DNA of 7,690 bases from NCBI GenBank assembly GCA_016781225.1, contig JADDQT010000085.1, positions 1-7,690 on the forward strand, written 5' to 3'. A model generated the notes under the pieces. That model was not told where the DNA came from, made no database searches, and saw nothing but the letters and a program-made list of their open reading frames with translations. The translations under genes were made by a program, and so were the position numbers. The first letter of the stretch is position 1. Each line of letters begins with the position of its first letter. The stretch comes from Actinomycetota bacterium. Lineage in GTDB: Bacteria > Actinomycetota > Acidimicrobiia > Acidimicrobiales > GCA-2861595. Shown in pieces: positions 5,795-7,690 of this stretch.

Positions 5795-6627
5795 GAATCC
5801 TGATCTCATTCGGCGTCCTAGCCTCCGCATTACTGATCTCTGTGAGGGAGAGCCAAGCCGCCGAGGGACCGCCACCGACACCTGTCATCATCGGAAACGG
5901 CACTTCGGTAACGGGTGAAGCAGAAGCGCACTCCGTCAGACAAGGAAAGAAGACCTCCGAACTCCGCGAGGGATCCTTGTCCTTGAGTACCACGGCCCCT
6001 GGGCCACCTCTGGTCTACCGATCGGAGATTCGGTGGGTGGCTGAAACGCAGTCGACGTGCGTCTCCATCACGCAGCAAGAGGGTGATCCCAACGACATCC
6101 TCAACATCTACATGGAGATGGCCGCCCTTGACTGGGCTCGCTCCACGACGCCGCGCTGTGGTGCCAGCATGCCGCCGCCAGCTGTGCCCAGCCCGGGGGC
6201 GGCGGCGCAGATGGTGTGGCGGGACCAGATGAAGCTGCCTCCGCCGGAGCCTTACATCGCGCCGGGCAAGGCCATCACCGGCCTGCGGGCCTTCATGGAG
6301 ATCCGCGGGCCGCGCACGGTGACCCAGACGTTCAACGTGTTCGGCTACGCCCTCACCATCACCGCCACGGCCAGCAGCTACGACGTCGACTGGGGAGACG
6401 GCTCCTGGTCGCGGGGCGTCACCTCCAGCGGCGGCCCGTGGCCCAGCGGGGACGTGCGCCACGTTTACACCACACAGGGCACCTACACGGTGAGGGTGCT
6501 CGAGCGCTGGACGGGCACGTGGTCGGTAGCCGGGGGAGGTGGGGGCAGCGTGGACGGCGCGCTGAGCAGCGAGGGCCGGATCGACGCCTTCCCGGTGGTC
6601 CAAGTGCAAGCGGTGAGGAACCGCTGA
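5785..6627 (+). CDS. Secreted protein with a PKD-like domain
   Basis: 280 residues, exported by a Sec signal peptide (basic MRLR, hydrophobic ILISFGVLASALLISV, likely cleavage after SQA at residue 25). The middle has a Cys pair (92 and 125) and a proline-rich stretch (130-160). The C-terminal part reads as an Ig-like PKD fold: strands around TVTQTFNVFGYALTITA (178-194), the signature YDVDWGDGS (199-207), then VRHVYTTQGTYTVRVLERW (224-242). PKD domains usually mediate extracellular protein-protein or carbohydrate contacts; no catalytic residues are seen. The ATG at 5785 has a Shine-Dalgarno 4-5 nt away and overlaps the lipoprotein stop by 10 bases, so the two are probably one operon and partners in the envelope. 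Base composition changes inside the gene, from 34/60 GC at 5881-5940 to 44/60 at 6361-6420. Convergent with imuB, with 19 bases between the stops. Confidence 0.85.
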   Translation: MRLRILISFGVLASALLISVRESQAAEGPPPTPVIIGNGTSVTGEAEAHSVRQGKKTSELREGSLSLSTTAPGPPLVYRSEIRWVAETQSTCVSITQQEGDPNDILNIYMEMAALDWARSTTPRCGASMPPPAVPSPGAAAQMVWRDQMKLPPPEPYIAPGKAITGLRAFMEIRGPRTVTQTFNVFGYALTITATASSYDVDWGDGSWSRGVTSSGGPWPSGDVRHVYTTQGTYTVRVLERWTGTWSVAGGGGGSVDGALSSEGRIDAFPVVQVQAVRNR

Positions 6628-6646
6628 CCCAGCCAGTTGAGTCGGC

Positions 6647-7690
6647 TCAGTCGTAGGCCGCGTCGGCCCACCAGCGGCCAGCTTCCAGACCCAGCAACCA
6701 GCCCGATCCGTTGGCCGTCACCACCTGGAAGCGGGCCCGGCGGCGATGGGCCGGGGCGTCCCACCACCGCTCGTCAACCGGCCACGGCCCGGCCCACGCC
6801 ACCACCTCGTCCCATGCCGCCCCGGCCACCGATACCCGGGACGGCGGTGCCGTCACCGCCCCCCGACCGCTGACACCCACCGGCACCCCGGTGGCGTCGA
6901 GCACCTGGGCCGCCACCGGCTCGACGAACACGGTTGCGGGTGACGGCGGCGGGACCCTTCCCGGCCACGGCATCTCCCCCTGCGGTTCCCGGTGCGGGGA
7001 GGAAGAGCAAGGCTCACCCCACGGCACAAGCGTCACCTGCTCGGCCGGCCCCCGTCCGCCGCTGCGCACCCCGGTCACCACCGCTCCGGGCCCGAGCATG
7101 CCCTGGACCCGGGCCAAGGCACGGGCCGCTCGAGCCGCCACCTCGGCCGCACCCCCCCAGAAATCCAGCTGGCGACCGTCGCCGGGCACCACCTGGTCGG
7201 GCACCAGGCGGATGAGCGTCAGCCCCGCGGTGGGCATCTCGGCCGAAGCCGAAGTTCCGGCCAACCACCCATCGAGCTGCCAGCGCACGCGGTCGGCCAT
7301 GGCCGCCGGCGTGAGAGCACCGTCGTGGCGCCACAGGCGGCTGAGCGACTCTCCGTGCTCGGTCTCGGCCTCAATGGCGATGGCGGTGCAGGCCAGGCCC
7401 CGGCCGGCCAGGCGCTCGTGCAGCTCGTCGGCCAGGGCCTTGGCCGCGAAGGCGGCGGTGTCCACCCGCTCGGCCGGCGGCTCCAGCTCCATCTGCACGG
7501 CCAGGTCCGGTGGCGGCTCCCGTCCGGCGGGAGGACGCTCGTCGAGACCCCGGGACAGGCGCTGCGCCAGCGCTCCCTCGGGACCGAAGCGAGCCAGCAC
7601 GTCGGGCCCCGGCAGGGCGGCGAACGCGCCCAGGGTGCGGATGCCCAGGCGCACCAGCAGGTCGGCCAGCTCCGGGCGCTCCAGGACCCC
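6647..7690 (-). CDS. imuB: ImuB, Y-family polymerase-like mutasome adaptor (partial, C-terminal 347 residues)
   Basis: C-terminal part of ImuB; its start lies beyond the right edge. ImuB is related to Y-family polymerases but lacks polymerase activity, and tethers DnaE2 and ImuA' to the beta clamp during SOS mutagenesis. The fragment opens in the helix-hairpin-helix region (ERPELADLLVRLGIRTLGAF), with GPDVLARFG following. The little-finger-like domain comes next, containing FAAKALADELHERLAGRG and the conserved ESLSRLWRHDG. The beta-clamp-binding motif QLDFWG is at 7154-7171, the counterpart of QLPLWG in the mycobacterial protein. The tail region PWPVDERWWD ... RRRARFQVV and the end RWWADAAYD are typical of actinobacterial ImuB. 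The codons of the clamp motif include a run of seven G at 7152-7158. It is on the same strand as dnaE2 but separated from it by two opposite-strand genes, so the two cannot be a tight operon. Confidence 0.92.
   Translation of the reverse strand, partial: GVLERPELADLLVRLGIRTLGAFAALPGPDVLARFGPEGALAQRLSRGLDERPPAGREPPPDLAVQMELEPPAERVDTAAFAAKALADELHERLAGRGLACTAIAIEAETEHGESLSRLWRHDGALTPAAMADRVRWQLDGWLAGTSASAEMPTAGLTLIRLVPDQVVPGDGRQLDFWGGAAEVAARAARALARVQGMLGPGAVVTGVRSGGRGPAEQVTLVPWGEPCSSSPHREPQGEMPWPGRVPPPSPATVFVEPVAAQVLDATGVPVGVSGRGAVTAPPSRVSVAGAAWDEVVAWAGPWPVDERWWDAPAHRRRARFQVVTANGSGWLLGLEAGRWWADAAYD

Noticed and set aside
6628..6646. Possible terminator between the convergent PKD-protein and imuB genes
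   Set aside because: Only 4-bp arms (TGAG/CTCA) with flanking wobble pairs; too weak to call.
1..7690. CRISPR arrays, tRNA/rRNA genes, insertion sequences, riboswitches
   Set aside because: No regularly spaced direct repeats, no transposase or integrase, no cloverleaf-like sequence, and no gap long enough for a riboswitch.

Overview
The window is GC-rich (hand-counted 60-base samples reach 70-73% in most genes). It reads as a chromosomal piece of a high-GC actinobacterium. Supporting signs are a luciferase-like oxidoreductase of the F420-dependent type, lipoproteins with classical lipoboxes, GTG/TTG starts, leaderless-type promoters, an actinobacterial-style DnaE2/ImuB mutasome and a CGAAC-N4-GTTC type LexA box. 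A lineage such as Acidimicrobiia would fit, but the sequence alone does not fix it.

Left part (1-1748). The window opens with the tail of a small membrane protein on the + strand. It overlaps the 3' end of a convergent acylphosphatase gene on the - strand. A 46-bp divergent region separates the acylphosphatase from a + strand PEBP/YbhB-family lipoprotein gene. That gene converges on an LLM-class oxidoreductase gene. A 9-9-9 hairpin covers both stop codons and looks like a shared bidirectional terminator.

Middle (1834-5112). A complete dnaE2 (error-prone DNA polymerase III alpha subunit, 1092 aa) lies on the - strand. A LexA box sits directly upstream, just before its -10 element. Inside the gene is a striking perfect 15-bp inverted repeat with a 17-nt loop. 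It encodes about 17 residues between the end of the polymerase core and the HhH region, and looks like an in-frame palindromic insertion. A perfect 12-bp hairpin lies at the extreme 3' end of the coding sequence, and a 9-bp hairpin follows the stop codon.

Right part (5186-7690). Two + strand genes, with a 10-bp overlap and probably translationally coupled, encode a Thr-linker lipoprotein and a secreted PKD-domain protein. The first gene and the 5' half of the second have clearly lower GC (52-57% in samples). They lie between dnaE2 and the C-terminal part of imuB (- strand, running off the window). ImuB carries the beta-clamp-binding motif QLDFWG.

How the parts work together: ImuB (catalytically inactive Y-family homologue, clamp adaptor) and DnaE2 form the SOS-induced translesion mutasome; ImuA' would be expected outside the window. 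The two envelope proteins between them have no known link to mutagenesis, but the lipoprotein gene shares a 73-bp divergent control region containing the LexA box. Every stretch without a gene is shorter than 90 bases.
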